From positions 141,127 to 205,126 of the forward strand of contig NZ_KE159717.1 of NCBI RefSeq assembly GCF_000403455.2: a stretch of DNA of 64,000 bases. Direction: 5' to 3'. Position numbers and translations under genes: made by a program. Shown here one piece after another: positions 16,787 to 26,191 of this stretch; position 1 is the first letter of the stretch, and each line of letters starts with the position of its first letter. The DNA comes from Dorea sp. 5-2. Lineage in GTDB: Bacteria > Bacillota > Clostridia > Lachnospirales > Lachnospiraceae. Below the pieces are notes generated by a model. The model saw only the letters and a program-made list of their open reading frames with translations, did no database searches and had not been told where the DNA came from.

Positions 16787-17413
16787 AATATTGCCGGAAC
16801 CGCAGTTGCCTATCTGGCGCCGGTAATCTGGGGAGCTTTCATCCCGGTATGGGGTCGTGTAGGCGCAATCCGCGCGACGTTCACGGTTATGGCTGTCGTC
16901 GCCTTTTTCTGTATGCAGGTGCCGGTCTGGTCGATCCGCGAAAAAGAATATGTGGATACTGTTCCCTCGCAGGATACCGCGTTTTCCTCCCTCGCTTCCA
17001 CATTCCGGAATCGGGAATTCCTGAAATTCGTCGGGTCGGACATCCTGTACTGGATTGCCATTACAATGTTCCAGACAGGTCTTCCGTTCTTTGTCACCAG
17101 CCTGCTTGGTTACGGCTTCCTTACCTATGACGGTTTTGGGATCCTTCCTCAGGCAGTGGTTGCCGATATTGCCCAGAGTGATGCGAAGCGCACCGGAAGC
17201 AACCGGGAGGGGATGCTCTATGCTGCAAGGACTTTTGCATTTAAGCTGGGCCAGAGCCTCTCCATGCTCCTGTTTACAGCGGTTTCCACAGTTGGGAATT
17301 CCACAGGAACGGGTTACCGCATTGCAGCGTTTTCGGCGGCCTGCTTCTGCTTTTTAGGCGGGATTCTCTTCCTGTTTTATGACGAACACAAAATCAGCCG
17401 GGATATACGGTAG
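16787..17413 (+). pseudogene. MFS/GPH sugar:cation symporter remnant
   Basis: C-terminal remnant of a major-facilitator transporter of the GPH (glycoside-pentoside-hexuronide) type. Recognisable parts are VIWGAFIPVWGRVGAIRATF, FLKFVGSDILYWIAITMF, and GILPQAVVADIAQSDAKRTG followed by a REGM..AARTFAFKLGQS helix. The N-terminal half is lost at the junction with the duplicated permease fragment, and one or two transmembrane helices are missing between LLGYG and FGILPQ, still in frame. Intact members have about 450 residues and twelve helices. Stop at 17413; a broken lipase gene follows on the same strand. Confidence 0.75.
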
Positions 17414-17495
17414 GAACTTGCCATACATGGTCAAGGCTGCTGTAACCTGTATGGGCCGCCATGACCCGCCATGGAAATGAAAGGAGAACCCTTAC

Positions 17496-18152
17496 ATGGA
17501 TAGAAGAACCATTCACAATCTGATCATACCTGCAGAAGGATATGCGGAAATAATGGAGTCGGCCGTTCTGCCTTATCTTGCAGAGAGGAAAACGGAAAGG
17601 TACTGTGAGCGGGAACAAGGGAAAAAGATCTTCTATCTGCGCTGCCTTGCAGACCAGCCTCAGGGCATTGTCATCCTGTCCCACGGCTATACAGAAACAG
17701 CCGACAAGCATCTGGAAAATGTCTATTATTTTCTTTGCAGGGGATACCATGTCTTCATGCCGGAACACTGCGGACACGGCCGCAGCTACAGGCTGTGCAG
17801 GGATACCGGAGACCTCTCTCTGGTACATATTGATGATTATCAAAGATATGTAGATGACCTGCTGTTTGTAAGCCGCCTTGCGGCACAGGAATTCCCGGAG
17901 CTTCCCATATGCCTGTATGGCCATTCTATGGGCGGCGGGATTGCGGCCTGTGCAGCGGCACAAGAGCCCCGGATCTTCCAGGCAGAGTACGAGACATATG
18001 TTTCCAAAAAGGTACAGGAACGATTTGTGAAGAAATTATGCAGGAGGAAAAATATAGACGCAAAGCTTATCCGGGTAAAAGGGAGTAGACACGAAATCTT
18101 CAATTCCGATAATAAAATATTAGAATCCTATTGGCAAAAAATCTTATCATAA
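17496..18152 (+). pseudogene. Monoacylglycerol-lipase-like hydrolase with internal in-frame deletion
   Basis: Serine aminopeptidase S33/monoacylglycerol lipase-type alpha/beta hydrolase of 218 residues; family members have about 310. The N-terminal half is intact, with LSHGYTETADKH near residue 62, GHGRS and the nucleophile elbow GHSMGGG. About 90 residues are then missing, including the usual acidic catalytic loop. The sequence resumes at KVQERFVKKLCRR and ends with the catalytic-His region GSRHEIFNS. The frame is open, so a protein can be made, but the missing Asp loop makes activity doubtful. AAAGGAG precedes the ATG. Same-strand neighbour of the broken sugar transporter. Confidence 0.72.
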
Positions 18153-18167
18153 AACAAAGCATAACAA

Positions 18168-18205
18168 GCCGCCCCGTTTTTGCAGAATGAGGGGCGGTTT
18201 TTACA
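18168..18205 (+). terminator. Hairpin terminator containing 29-bp repeat, copy 2
   Basis: CCGCCCC (18169-18175) pairs with GGGGCGG (18191-18197), followed by TTTTTACA, a good rho-independent terminator for the plus-strand lipase-like gene that ends at 18152. It coincides with repeat copy 2: TTTTTGCA at 18177 and TTTTTACA at 18198, 21 bases apart. Confidence 0.65.
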
Positions 18206-18282
18206 TGGCATTTCTAATTTTTCTTTGATAAAATAACTGTAAATAGAATCTGTCAGCAAAATCATATTGGAGGAATACGAAT

Positions 18283-18708
18283 ATGGCAATTATTACACCG
18301 AATTTCAATTTTGATGGGAAATGTGAAGAAGCAGTATATCTTTACCAAAAAGCATTCGACGCAGAAATCAACTGCCTGCTTCGGTACAGCGATGCAAAAT
18401 GGGAAGATTTTCATAGAGAACTGTCAGAAGAACAGAAAGAATATATCTATCATGCGGAACTCCTTATCGGAAATCAACGGATCATGATGGCGGATAATCT
18501 GGATATCCCTTTTAAACCAAGCACTGCCCTTTCACTGACTATCACACTGGAAACAAAAGAGGATGTTATGCGGGTCTTTGAGATTATGCAGGACGGAAGC
18601 GAGATCATTTATCCGGTACACAGCACTACATACAGTTCCTGCAGTGTCAGTTTTATAGATAAATTCGGCTTTCGATGGGTCATTATGACAGAACAGACAG
18701 AGCGCTGA
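18283..18708 (+). CDS. VOC/PhnB-like protein
   Basis: Protein of 141 residues of the vicinal oxygen chelate superfamily, PhnB-like group (often labelled 3-demethylubiquinone-9 3-methyltransferase-like). Paired beta-alpha-beta modules are visible: ITPNFNFDGKCEEAVYLYQKAFDAE at the start, YHAELLIGNQRIMMAD in the middle, and CSVSFIDKFGFRWVIMTE at the end. Such proteins include glyoxalase- and antibiotic-binding dimers, with no known substrate here. GGAGG lies upstream of the ATG. It is one of few plus-strand genes in this part of the island. Confidence 0.83.
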   Translation: MAIITPNFNFDGKCEEAVYLYQKAFDAEINCLLRYSDAKWEDFHRELSEEQKEYIYHAELLIGNQRIMMADNLDIPFKPSTALSLTITLETKEDVMRVFEIMQDGSEIIYPVHSTTYSSCSVSFIDKFGFRWVIMTEQTER

Positions 18709-18795
18709 TTTCGCTTCTATACGCTTATTTGTTTCCGTTTTATACATTATCTAATAGATTTTTTAATTTATTGTCCGATTGCAAAGAAAAAGCAA

Positions 18796-19029
18796 TTATC
18801 TCTTTTTCTTACGGAGCTTTAAGTCGATATTTTTCGTTGCCGCTGTATCCTGCAGTAGTCCAGCAACAAAAGCACCGTCATGCTCCATACTGCACTTTGC
18901 GATTTTACATGACTGATTTCCTTCACCACCGCCGCAGCCAGGGCAGTATTTATTCAAATGCATCGGACAAAGCCCGCAATTCAAACCGCAGAGAGAAAAT
19001 AATTGATTTTCTCGGTTAAATCCTTTCAT
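18796..19029 (-). pseudogene. DUF3795 protein, truncated
   Basis: Starts with MKGFNRENQLFSLCGLNCGLC and the zinc-binding-like CPGCGGGEG and CKIAKCSMEHDG motifs of DUF3795 proteins, after a GGGAGAG ribosome site. Then the second Cys cluster and most of the helical half are absent and the frame ends after a short basic tail (NIDLKLRKKKR) that looks like the native C-terminus. An internal deletion is the simplest explanation. Distinct from the DUF3795 pair at 2609 and 38394. Confidence 0.65.
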
Positions 19030-19168
19030 GCTGTCTCTCCCTTCCCAAAACAGTTTACCTGCAAACACTCAAACTAAGATAAACTTTGTAATACTTAGCC
19101 CAACAAATCAAGGAATTTTATAGTTAAAATTCATATCTTGTGCCATGCGAGAACAACAATCCGTCTGT

Positions 19169-19294
19169 TAATTCCACACGCAGAATAATATCGTATTTTT
19201 CATCAATAGCCGAACATAATGCTTGCCAAACATAATACAAGGATTGTCCGAGTAATTCAGTCATAATTGATTGAGATGGTTTATTTTCAAGCAT
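19169..19294 (-). pseudogene. DUF3788-like N-terminal fragment
   Basis: Forty-one codons from an ATG with AAGGAGAT upstream. MTELLGQSLYYVWQALCSAIDE resembles the start of DUF3788 proteins (usually about 140 residues). A frame change after DE (four A where five would keep the frame) leads to early termination, and no further DUF3788 sequence follows. Tentative. Confidence 0.45.
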
Positions 19295-19339
19295 AATATC
19301 TCCTTCGCAAATTGAATTTATATTGCTTTCAATACTATT

Positions 19340-19993
19340 TCAAGTAGCAATGTCAAAATACAAATCAGTAAAACCCCAGTCTTCCTCTAAATGGGTAATA
19401 ATAACTCTTTTGATTCCATACTGTTTTCGTATTGTATCAATTTCATCTATAGTAAACAGTTCTTTTCGCAGTGGGTTATTTTCATTTAATACAAAGCCAT
19501 CTTTTAATATATCCCCGACAATTGTATTGCCAATGATTAAAACATCTGCACCTTGAAATTTCTCTGACTTTGGAAATGGCTTTACATCACATGGGGCATA
19601 AATTATCTTTTTACTGTTGGATGAAATAATAAATATTGCCACGTGTTCCTGTTCATCTACCGGTACCAGTTCTATCGGATGATCGGGTTTCTTTCCCAGT
19701 GAATTGGCAAGTCAGTCCATTTTCAATTGCTCAACTACACGCATTCCCATTGTGTGATCGGGATCGCAATGGCTGTATAAAATATGTTCGACTTTTTGTA
19801 TGCCGGAATTGTTCAAAGAAGCATTGATATCTTCCGGCGTTTCAATCAATAGATTCACATCTTCAACAAACAGACTGCACCCCGTTCTTGCATAAGGAAA
19901 TCCTTTCTGCCGCGCTTCTATACAAACACGACAATTACAACATGCCCTTGGCGTGCTGACACAGCCTCCGGAACCAAGTATGATTACATTCAT
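19340..19993 (-). pseudogene. PhnP-like MBL-fold hydrolase with one internal TGA
   Basis: Metallo-beta-lactamase-fold protein of the PhnP (cyclic phosphate phosphodiesterase) type. Residues 1-93 carry the N-terminal Cys-rich knuckle (TPRACCNCRVC) and the metal motif SHCDPDHTMGMR. A TGA at 19709-19711 follows KMD, where homologous proteins would be expected to have Trp; the same frame then continues openly (LANSLGKKPDHPIELV) to YAPCDVKPFP, GNTI and ITHLEEDWG, ending at 19340 with an aberrant tail. One nonsense mutation plus a damaged C-terminus therefore splits an otherwise readable gene. Its ATG overlaps the stop of the upstream GNAT gene (ATGA). Confidence 0.75.
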
Positions 19994-20475
19994 GTTATGT
20001 CTGCCTCCTTCTTTTCATAAAATGTTAATGTGAGTCTTTCGTTAATGACCTTTGTTTTACCTGTTTGGCGATACCCCATTTTTTCATACAAATGACAGTT
20101 TTTAGACTCCTGCAAAATTGTGTCAAGTTCCCAATTTTCGTTTCCATGCATTTCTTCACACAGCCGGATTGTTTTCTGTGCAATGCCTTTCCCTTGAAAT
20201 TCCGGCAATATAAATATTGGGGAAATTCTTTTGTTTTTTCCGTTTTCCTTTTTGTCAATAATACGGATAGCTCCTACTTTTTGTTGTCCGATACAGATAA
20301 AATAGTAAAATGTAAAGTCCTGTTTCAAGCGTGCTTCTACTTTTTCCATGTTTTCATTTGCAGGACTGGTGTCAAAATCCTGATATTTCTCCAATAATTC
20401 TTTGAAAGCTTCGACCTGCATAGCGTGTAGCTCTTTTGCATTGTCAATATTTGCCCTTAATAATGTTACTTCCAT
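19990..20475 (-). CDS. GNAT family N-acetyltransferase
   Basis: Acetyltransferase of 161 residues. The acetyl-CoA loop reads FQGKGIAQKTIRLCEE near residue 100, followed by WELDTILQESKNCHLYEKMGY, the standard substrate-side strand and last helix. ATG at 20475 follows GGAGGCTG. It is coupled by ATGA overlap to the PhnP-like gene and lies 24 bases after the nucleoside phosphorylase, so the three form one minus-strand operon. Acceptor unknown. Confidence 0.87.
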   Translation of the reverse strand: MEVTLLRANIDNAKELHAMQVEAFKELLEKYQDFDTSPANENMEKVEARLKQDFTFYYFICIGQQKVGAIRIIDKKENGKNKRISPIFILPEFQGKGIAQKTIRLCEEMHGNENWELDTILQESKNCHLYEKMGYRQTGKTKVINERLTLTFYEKKEADIT

Positions 20476-20498
20476 ATACAGCCTCCGCACAAAATCTA

Positions 20499-21266
20499 TT
20501 ACAATCTCTTTACAACTTCAATTGCAGAGGAAATTAAATTATATCGTATATTCTTTTGCATATTCCAATTTCGAGAATCCCACACTTCACCACTTACATC
20601 ATCACCCGCATATAATAGCTGAGCAAGCGGAATATTATAATATTGAGACACCGCAAAAAAAGCTGCCGCTTCCATTTCCACAGTTATACATCCCTCATTT
20701 CGTCTTAATTCAATCATATCAAGGGTTTCTCTGTATATGGCATCGCTTGTCCATGTTTTTCCTGTTGTAAATGGAATCCCCATTTGTTTCAAACACGAAA
20801 CAACAATCTCAACCGTCTCTTTATGGCATTCAATTTCTCGAGATGGCTCTAAGTAATGATAGGATGTTCCCTCATCTCTAATCGCAGAGATCGGGATAAT
20901 AATTTCTCCTACTTTAGTATCCTTTGTTAAGGCCCCTGCGCCCCCACAAATTATGAATTTTTTACATCCCATAGCATGTAGTTCTTCAAGCGTTACAGCC
21001 GCACCTGGCCCGCCACAAAATGCCATCGTAATACAAAGTCTATCTGCACCATATACATATTCATAAACAGGTATATCAAATACTTCTGAATTAAGATAAC
21101 CAATGACTGGAAGATTGTTTTCCACAACAAATTGATCCAACTCCTTCCTAAAAAAGGTAATAACACATTTTTCCGGAAGACTTTTATGACAAAAATTAGT
21201 TGGATGAATAATTGGATTTTTACTGGTATCAAATTCACATATGGGATATTTATTCTTCAATATCAT
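20499..21266 (-). CDS. Nucleoside phosphorylase
   Basis: Cytosolic purine/uridine phosphorylase superfamily enzyme of 255 residues that would split a nucleoside with phosphate. The phosphate-binding GGPGAAVTLEEL segment, FIICGGAGALT near residue 107 and the nucleoside/ribose motif VEMEAAAFFAV near residue 200 are intact, and the chain is full length. The closest look is to uridine or purine (type I) phosphorylases; base preference cannot be told. AGGAGG precedes the ATG. First gene of a run with a GNAT and the PhnP-like gene, which suggests nucleotide or nucleoside-analogue handling. Confidence 0.87.
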   Translation of the reverse strand: MILKNKYPICEFDTSKNPIIHPTNFCHKSLPEKCVITFFRKELDQFVVENNLPVIGYLNSEVFDIPVYEYVYGADRLCITMAFCGGPGAAVTLEELHAMGCKKFIICGGAGALTKDTKVGEIIIPISAIRDEGTSYHYLEPSREIECHKETVEIVVSCLKQMGIPFTTGKTWTSDAIYRETLDMIELRRNEGCITVEMEAAAFFAVSQYYNIPLAQLLYAGDDVSGEVWDSRNWNMQKNIRYNLISSAIEVVKRL

Positions 21267-21301
21267 GTCTTTTACCTCCTAAACTCCGATTTATATGTTT
21301 A

Positions 21302-21847
21302 TCATAATTCCAATCTCATATAAATAACTTCTTGAAATCCTGCTAATCGAGAATTAAAGCCTTTAGGATTTCTGCCATATTCAACAAACCCAGCTTTTTT
21401 ATATATGGATAATGCTCTTACATTGTCGGCAACCACATTCAGTTCAAGCTGGGCATATCCCGCAACCTTTGCACATTCAATACACGCTATAGTTAATGCC
21501 TGTCCAATCCCCAGCCCCCAAAATTCTTTAGCAACACTGATACCAAATTCAGCACGATGTCGTACCTTATATTTTTTCCCCACTGCTTCAATCCCAGCGG
21601 TTCCCACAACTACATTATCGACTACGGCAACTATTTCGATTTCATTTTTACTTTCAGATTTCTCTTTTAGGAATTGACTTTCCTGCATAACATCAAAGCA
21701 ATTTTCGTCTGGATAGCTAAGTAAATAATCGGTTTCTCCATGTGTCAAATTAAAGTTGTCAAATACAGCTTGCCCATCACATTCCATTCCGTTTCTCAAA
21801 CAGCATTCAATACCATTTTTTAACATTATCACTTTATTATATTTCAT
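21302..21847 (-). CDS. GNAT family N-acetyltransferase
   Basis: Acetyltransferase of 181 residues. RAEFGISVAKEFWGLGIGQALT near residue 95 is the core strand and acetyl-CoA loop, and ELNVVADNVRALSIYKKAGF the last helix. The family resembles RimJ/RimL-type small-molecule or protein N-acetyltransferases. GGGAGG lies upstream of the ATG. It precedes the nucleoside phosphorylase by 35 bases in the same direction. Confidence 0.88.
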   Translation of the reverse strand: MKYNKVIMLKNGIECCLRNGMECDGQAVFDNFNLTHGETDYLLSYPDENCFDVMQESQFLKEKSESKNEIEIVAVVDNVVVGTAGIEAVGKKYKVRHRAEFGISVAKEFWGLGIGQALTIACIECAKVAGYAQLELNVVADNVRALSIYKKAGFVEYGRNPKGFNSRLAGFQEVIYMRLEL

Positions 21848-22104
21848 CGCTGATACCTCCCGAATTCCTATTTGTCGCTGGCTCTATTATACGCTATCTC
21901 ATAAAAAAAGTCCACAAAGGGGTAGCTGGCGGAGCCAGCGCAGGGGAAGTGTAGTTTTCCCTGTAATGATTGGAGCAGATTGAAAATCCACAGAAATCAT
22001 TTGCTGTCCGTCGGGCGCAATGCACCACTTCCCAAGTGGTGTATAATTGCACCCTCTTTCAGAGGGGGATTATCCGTTTTTCTGCCATTTTTACCGCTTT
22101 GTAT
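21848..22104. other. Intergenic region with short inverted repeats
   Basis: About 257 bases without a gene. It contains ACCACTTCCCAAGTGGT-like and CCCTCTTTCAGAGGG small hairpins near 22024-22068, the second with flanking T residues, which may end transcripts of the DUF6033-like gene. Nothing else recognised. Confidence 0.4.
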
Positions 22105-22781
22105 CTACTCGCCTGCCATCAGACTTGTCAGATAATTCCCTTGCACCGCAGCTTTCTGTGAACGTACTATTTTCAGTGCCTCTTTCTCCCGCTCTTCCAT
22201 CAGTTTCTCCATCCTTTCATGCCGTTTCTCCCACCATGATTCTTCATTACTTTCGGAAAGTGGTGAAGCATCTTTTACAGGTATCCCTTCCCCGTAGCAC
22301 TGTTCCGGCGTTGACCCGATGACCTGATTCCCAATCATCTTAGAACCCATAAGACCGGTACTGGAATACATGTTCCTTATCATACCCAATACTGTTTTCT
22401 CCCACTCCGGGTCATTTTTCATTTTTTCAAAACATTCTTCCGTAATTGTCAGTGTCCCTCCCACGCAGGTAGAACGATACCATCCGCTGACAGGCATGCC
22501 CGACATTTCATTCATAAACCACTGTTTGTATTCGTCCATGGTCATTTCTTCTTTGGATTTATTCGATATGCTGCCGTCATATATAAAACCAAAATAGTTC
22601 GGCGGTTGCGAGATTACCATACCCCCGCCCATGCAGATAAAACAGTTCTTTGAACTGTATCCCTTTCTTCCGAGGCTTCCTTCGCCTTCTCTGCAAAATT
22701 ACTTGTACTCATCGTTTTCCTTCTGCTGCATGCGTAGTCATACAGGTTCATCCCCATACTGCTTACATTGTTGATACTCAT
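22105..22781 (-). pseudogene. DUF6033-like protein with one frameshift
   Basis: The 5' part begins MSINNVSSMGMNLYDYA at 22781 after AGGAGACAG and runs to about 22690. A single-base indel near the GAAAGGGATACAG stretch is needed to join the 3' frame, which reads CFICMGGGMVISQPPNYFGF, then EYKQWFMNEMSGMPVSGWY, SSTGLMGSKMIG and EESWWEKRHERMEKLMEE to 22105. The combined product would be about 225 residues. I think this is the DUF6033 family of Lachnospiraceae, from memory of the EYKQWF...GMP and SWWEKRHERMEK patterns; function unknown. Could be a sequencing error, a true pseudogene or, less likely, programmed frameshifting. Confidence 0.55.
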
Positions 22782-22875
22782 ACCTGTCTCCTTTCCTTTA
22801 ACACCATCGTTACACTGAACTCATTCTTCTTTTTAATATCTACGTTCCCCTGCCACCCATCTGTGACCATATATT

Positions 22876-23517
22876 TTACTGGATTCTAGATAGATTATGC
22901 TCCCCATCAATCCGCACTACTTCATCGCAAAAATCAAGCGCCAGCTCCAGGTTATGAACAGAAAACAAAATCATAGCTCCATCATCACGCCGCTCTGCCA
23001 ATATTTCCTTCAATGTCAAGACACTTTCCGGGTCAAGCCCGTTGAACGGTTCATCCAGGATCAGATTTTCTGCCCCGGACAACAGCGCCGCAGCCATGTA
23101 GATTTTTTGCTTCATTCCCAGGGAATAATTCGCGATATATGTGTCTATCGCTTCTTCCAGCCTGAAGGACTCCAACAGTCCTTTTTGCATTATTTCCGCT
23201 TTTTCGGGTTCCTGCCGATACAGACGGGTTATAAATCGTAAATACTCCCTCCCGGTAAGATTCAGAAACATTTCCTTACTGTCCGGAACATAAAAGAAAT
23301 GGTATTTAGACTGAAAACTGCGGCTTTCGATATGGTCTATGATAACTGTCCCCGAATCCATACATTCCGGCTGTGTAATTACTTGAAGCAACGTTGTTTT
23401 TCCAATCCCGTTCATCCCCACAAGGGCATAAATCCGACCATTTTCCATCTGGCAGGATACCCTGTCAAAAATCTTCCGGCCGCCATAGCTTTTTGACAGT
23501 TCATGAATCTGTATCAT
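22876..23517 (-). CDS. ABC transporter ATP-binding protein
   Basis: Nucleotide-binding subunit of an ABC-2-type exporter, 213 residues. Walker A GMNGIGKTT at 34-42, Q-loop region FFYVPDS, signature YSLGMKQK, Walker B LILDEPFNG and the H-loop SVHNLE are all present. ATG at 23517 follows AAGGAG and overlaps the end of the permease gene by 17 bases. Last gene of a minus-strand unit: XRE regulator, DUF1648-like protein, permease, ATPase. The permease is frameshifted, so the exporter may be non-functional. Substrate unknown; similar modules export peptides or drugs. Confidence 0.87.
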   Translation of the reverse strand: MIQIHELSKSYGGRKIFDRVSCQMENGRIYALVGMNGIGKTTLLQVITQPECMDSGTVIIDHIESRSFQSKYHFFYVPDSKEMFLNLTGREYLRFITRLYRQEPEKAEIMQKGLLESFRLEEAIDTYIANYSLGMKQKIYMAAALLSGAENLILDEPFNGLDPESVLTLKEILAERRDDGAMILFSVHNLELALDFCDEVVRIDGEHNLSRIQ

Positions 23518-24749
23518 AAAAAACTCCTTTGCAAAATCGCCAGAAGCAAATCTCTCCTGCAGCCACCCCCGCACCCGCAAGACAAGCAAATGGAAGGAGC
23601 GGCACAGGAAGCCATTTCCTACTGGACAGAAATATTTCCCCGACAGCTAAAATTGTTGCTGTAATCAACACAAGCACTTTACTTATGTTTCCATGGAGCA
23701 GTTCGTTCGTACTGTTTACAGTCCGTGGCATTTTTAAATCAATGAGGACGCCTAACCACGAACAGACATAATTCATGGAAGTACCATAAAGCAGGAGCAG
23801 GAAAGCGCTCAGAACCGGCAGCCTCTCCAAACATATCAGGATGGACCAAAATAGAAATACTGTAATCTCTCCCCATAAAAATCCCTGAAACAGTTCTTCC
23901 ACATAGGTTCCTGTCAGGCCAATCTGGCTGAAATTGTAGAACAGAAGCCTGGATAAAATCATCACTGTTATCATATTCTTGATGTTGGAAAAGAAGATCA
24001 GTTCCTTATTTCTGGTAACACGTTTCCACTCCAGCAGGAAATACGGGTGTGTAATATGGGACGTTGTCGGCCGTTTCCCGGCTTCTCTATGGCGGAAGTC
24101 CTGTACATTCAGATAGCCCCTCACATACCAATGCTCCGCGGCAAACCTCAGAGCCATTATCAAAACAGTCAACCCCAGCAATGCCACAGCCCATACCCAA
24201 AGAGCAACATGTAATTCCTGTTCCTTCGGGACGGCCTGACTTTTTCCGGCAATATATCCCCAAAGGGCAAAAACTACATTCCCCGCAAGCCAGGCAAGCA
24301 CTAAAAAAGAACCATATTGAAATACAACAAAGGCATATCCCACTATATCATAGGCACAAAATCTGCTAAGCAAGATCGAGAACAAGATAACCCCGATATC
24401 CATAACACCTGTAAGGATGCAGCAAAACAACATTGCCAAAACTGCCTCTCTTCGACGATGTGCTTCAACTTACAATCGTCTGCGCCTCCACCGGATAGCA
24501 AAGGATCATTTTAATCCGACGGTTCATACACAACTGGTCAGGAAGCTGATAGATTCCCCAAAACGCACAGAGCCAAACCGATATCAGTGATACAAACACA
24601 TAGCCGTTATCTGCTGCCGCAGCCGGAAGATACGAATCCAATATATACCAGATTAAATATCCTATATAGGCGCCTATTATCATAAAGGAAGCGGCAACCA
24701 CCGGATGCGTCTTATTATGAAGTAAAATTTTACATAAGATATGTTTCAT
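23501..24749 (-). pseudogene. ABC-2 type permease, frameshifted
   Basis: Multi-helix permease split into two frames. Residues from 24749 (MKHILCKILLHNKTHPVVAA, two to three helices, ending CYPVEAQTIVS) stop at 24465. The downstream frame from about 24460 (AMLFCCILTGVMDIGVILFS onward, about seven helices) runs to 23501. A one- or two-base indel around 24470, near GTAAGTTGAA on the coding strand, restores one protein of about 415 residues. Neighbours on both sides (DUF1648-like gene and ATPase) are intact, so the break may be recent or a sequence error. Confidence 0.7.
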
Positions 24750-24774
24750 AAGGCAGCCTTTCCAAGCACAGTCT

Positions 24775-25101
24775 TCACATCATATTCACATAGGAAAACA
24801 TCATAACTGCCAGAAGAATCACAAAAACACCACTGTTCATCTTAGTCAGGCGGTTCTGACGGATAAACAGCAGGTTTACAATCAATGCAATAATCGGAAA
24901 CAGCCACACTCCCAGAACACTGGGTATCGGATAATAAGTTTCGCCCATATGCAGAATAGAAATCTGTTCCGGAAGGAACAGCAGCATAATTCCGGATAGT
25001 ACAAACATCAGCAATATGACACCAAAGTTTACAGTCGCCAGTTTTGCATTATTTTCCGTAAAATTTTCCCCAAGAACGTTTTTTAATAGTCTTCGAATCA
25101 T
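24775..25101 (-). CDS. DUF1648-like membrane protein
   Basis: Protein of 108 residues with three hydrophobic segments and the DUF1648-like signature FLPEQISILHMGETYYPIPS between the first and second. AAGGAG precedes the ATG. It lies between the XRE regulator and an ABC permease in one operon; the unrelated ABC operons at 31.5-34 kb and 16.3 kb also carry a DUF1648 gene, a repeated association that suggests an accessory role in these exporters. Function unknown. Confidence 0.7.
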   Translation of the reverse strand: MIRRLLKNVLGENFTENNAKLATVNFGVILLMFVLSGIMLLFLPEQISILHMGETYYPIPSVLGVWLFPIIALIVNLLFIRQNRLTKMNSGVFVILLAVMMFSYVNMM

Positions 25102-25117
25102 AATATGCTCCTTTCTG

Positions 25118-26191
25118 TCATTTCCTTTCAGAAAGACTGTCTTTCAGCTTCTTCATCGCCTCACAAAATGCAGGACTGTTTTTATAATCATCACTTTTAC
25201 AGGCTTTCTGCATTGTCATATAGATAATCTGCTGCAGTTTTTTCAATTCCTCGCTGCTTTCCGGCTTAATTTCTATCGCAGAAAACAGTGTTCTGTTCAG
25301 AGACTGCATGGGGACTTCCAGCGTTTCAAGATACCAGCAGAGGTTTTCAATCATTTCCGCAGGCTTTCCGATACGGCGGTATAAATCAATCTTTAGGGCA
25401 TCACTCAGCTGAGTCCGATTAAAGAACAAGGATTCAAACTGACGGCTCAATTCTCCGATTTCTAAAGCCCTTTCTGCATCTGGTTCCAGTTTTTCATCCA
25501 AAAGACACGTCATACAGGTCTGTATCTGGCGTGCAAGCTGCAGCAACCGGTTTTGGATCAGTTCCACAGCCCGTCTACGTTCTCCCCGGCGCAGGTACAA
25601 CTCCATCCGGATAATTGTCGGATCACTTGTCAGCTCTGGAAGCTCTCCCAGAAGCCTTTCTGCTTCCTCTAAATCATTTTCCAGAACTGCCATTGCCGCT
25701 AACGCAGTAGCTGCCGGCTGCCAATACTCGGTCACTCCGCTTTTATATACCGCGTAGAGCAGCTCTTTTTTCTGCATTTTCCAATTCTTCTTCTCTTCCC
25801 TCGTCGCGTCCGGGCAGACTGCTTCAAATACTGTAAAAATACCGGCCGCCTCATATTTTAATTCCACACTGGCCGGATACTGGTGAAGCAGGTTCGCAAG
25901 TGTATTCCCAGCCTCCTGATATCTTCCAGCACGGGCAACAGACAGAATCTCATTCAGCTTTTGTTCAATCACATCACTGGACAGTATTTTTTCATAGTTC
26001 AGCAGCATGTCCACATTGGTATCCAACACTCTTGCTAATGGACAGAGCAATGTAATATCAGGATACGAGCTGTTGGTCTCCCACTTGCTGACCGCAGGCG
26101 AAGAAATCCCAAGCGCCGCCGCCAACTGTTCCTGGGTCATCCCCTTTGCCTTGCGCAGCGCCGCTATATTAGCGCCAAGCTTTAATTCCAC
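25118..26191 (-). CDS. XRE regulator with helical-repeat C-terminal domain
   Basis: Regulator of 357 residues. Residues 1-65 form an XRE helix-turn-helix (MTQEQLAAALGISSPAVSKWE, then DITLLCPLARVLD). The remaining 290 residues are all helical with TPR-like repeats (AGRYQEAGNTLANLLHQYP, LEEAERLLGELPEL, RRAVELIQNRLL), typical of Lachnospiraceae regulators next to ABC exporters. The start is GTG at 26191 with GGGGGA upstream; an ATG slightly upstream is out of frame. It leads the DUF1648-like/permease/ATPase operon and presumably controls it. The signal may be a peptide bound by the repeats; this is inference. Confidence 0.82.
   Translation of the reverse strand: MELKLGANIAALRKAKGMTQEQLAAALGISSPAVSKWETNSSYPDITLLCPLARVLDTNVDMLLNYEKILSSDVIEQKLNEILSVARAGRYQEAGNTLANLLHQYPASVELKYEAAGIFTVFEAVCPDATREEKKNWKMQKKELLYAVYKSGVTEYWQPAATALAAMAVLENDLEEAERLLGELPELTSDPTIIRMELYLRRGERRRAVELIQNRLLQLARQIQTCMTCLLDEKLEPDAERALEIGELSRQFESLFFNRTQLSDALKIDLYRRIGKPAEMIENLCWYLETLEVPMQSLNRTLFSAIEIKPESSEELKKLQQIIYMTMQKACKSDDYKNSPAFCEAMKKLKDSLSERK

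Noticed and set aside
16679..17413. Single open frame joining permease antisense sequence to the symporter remnant
   Set aside because: The first 35 codons are antisense to the duplicated permease fragment; the fused frame is a chance product of the junction.
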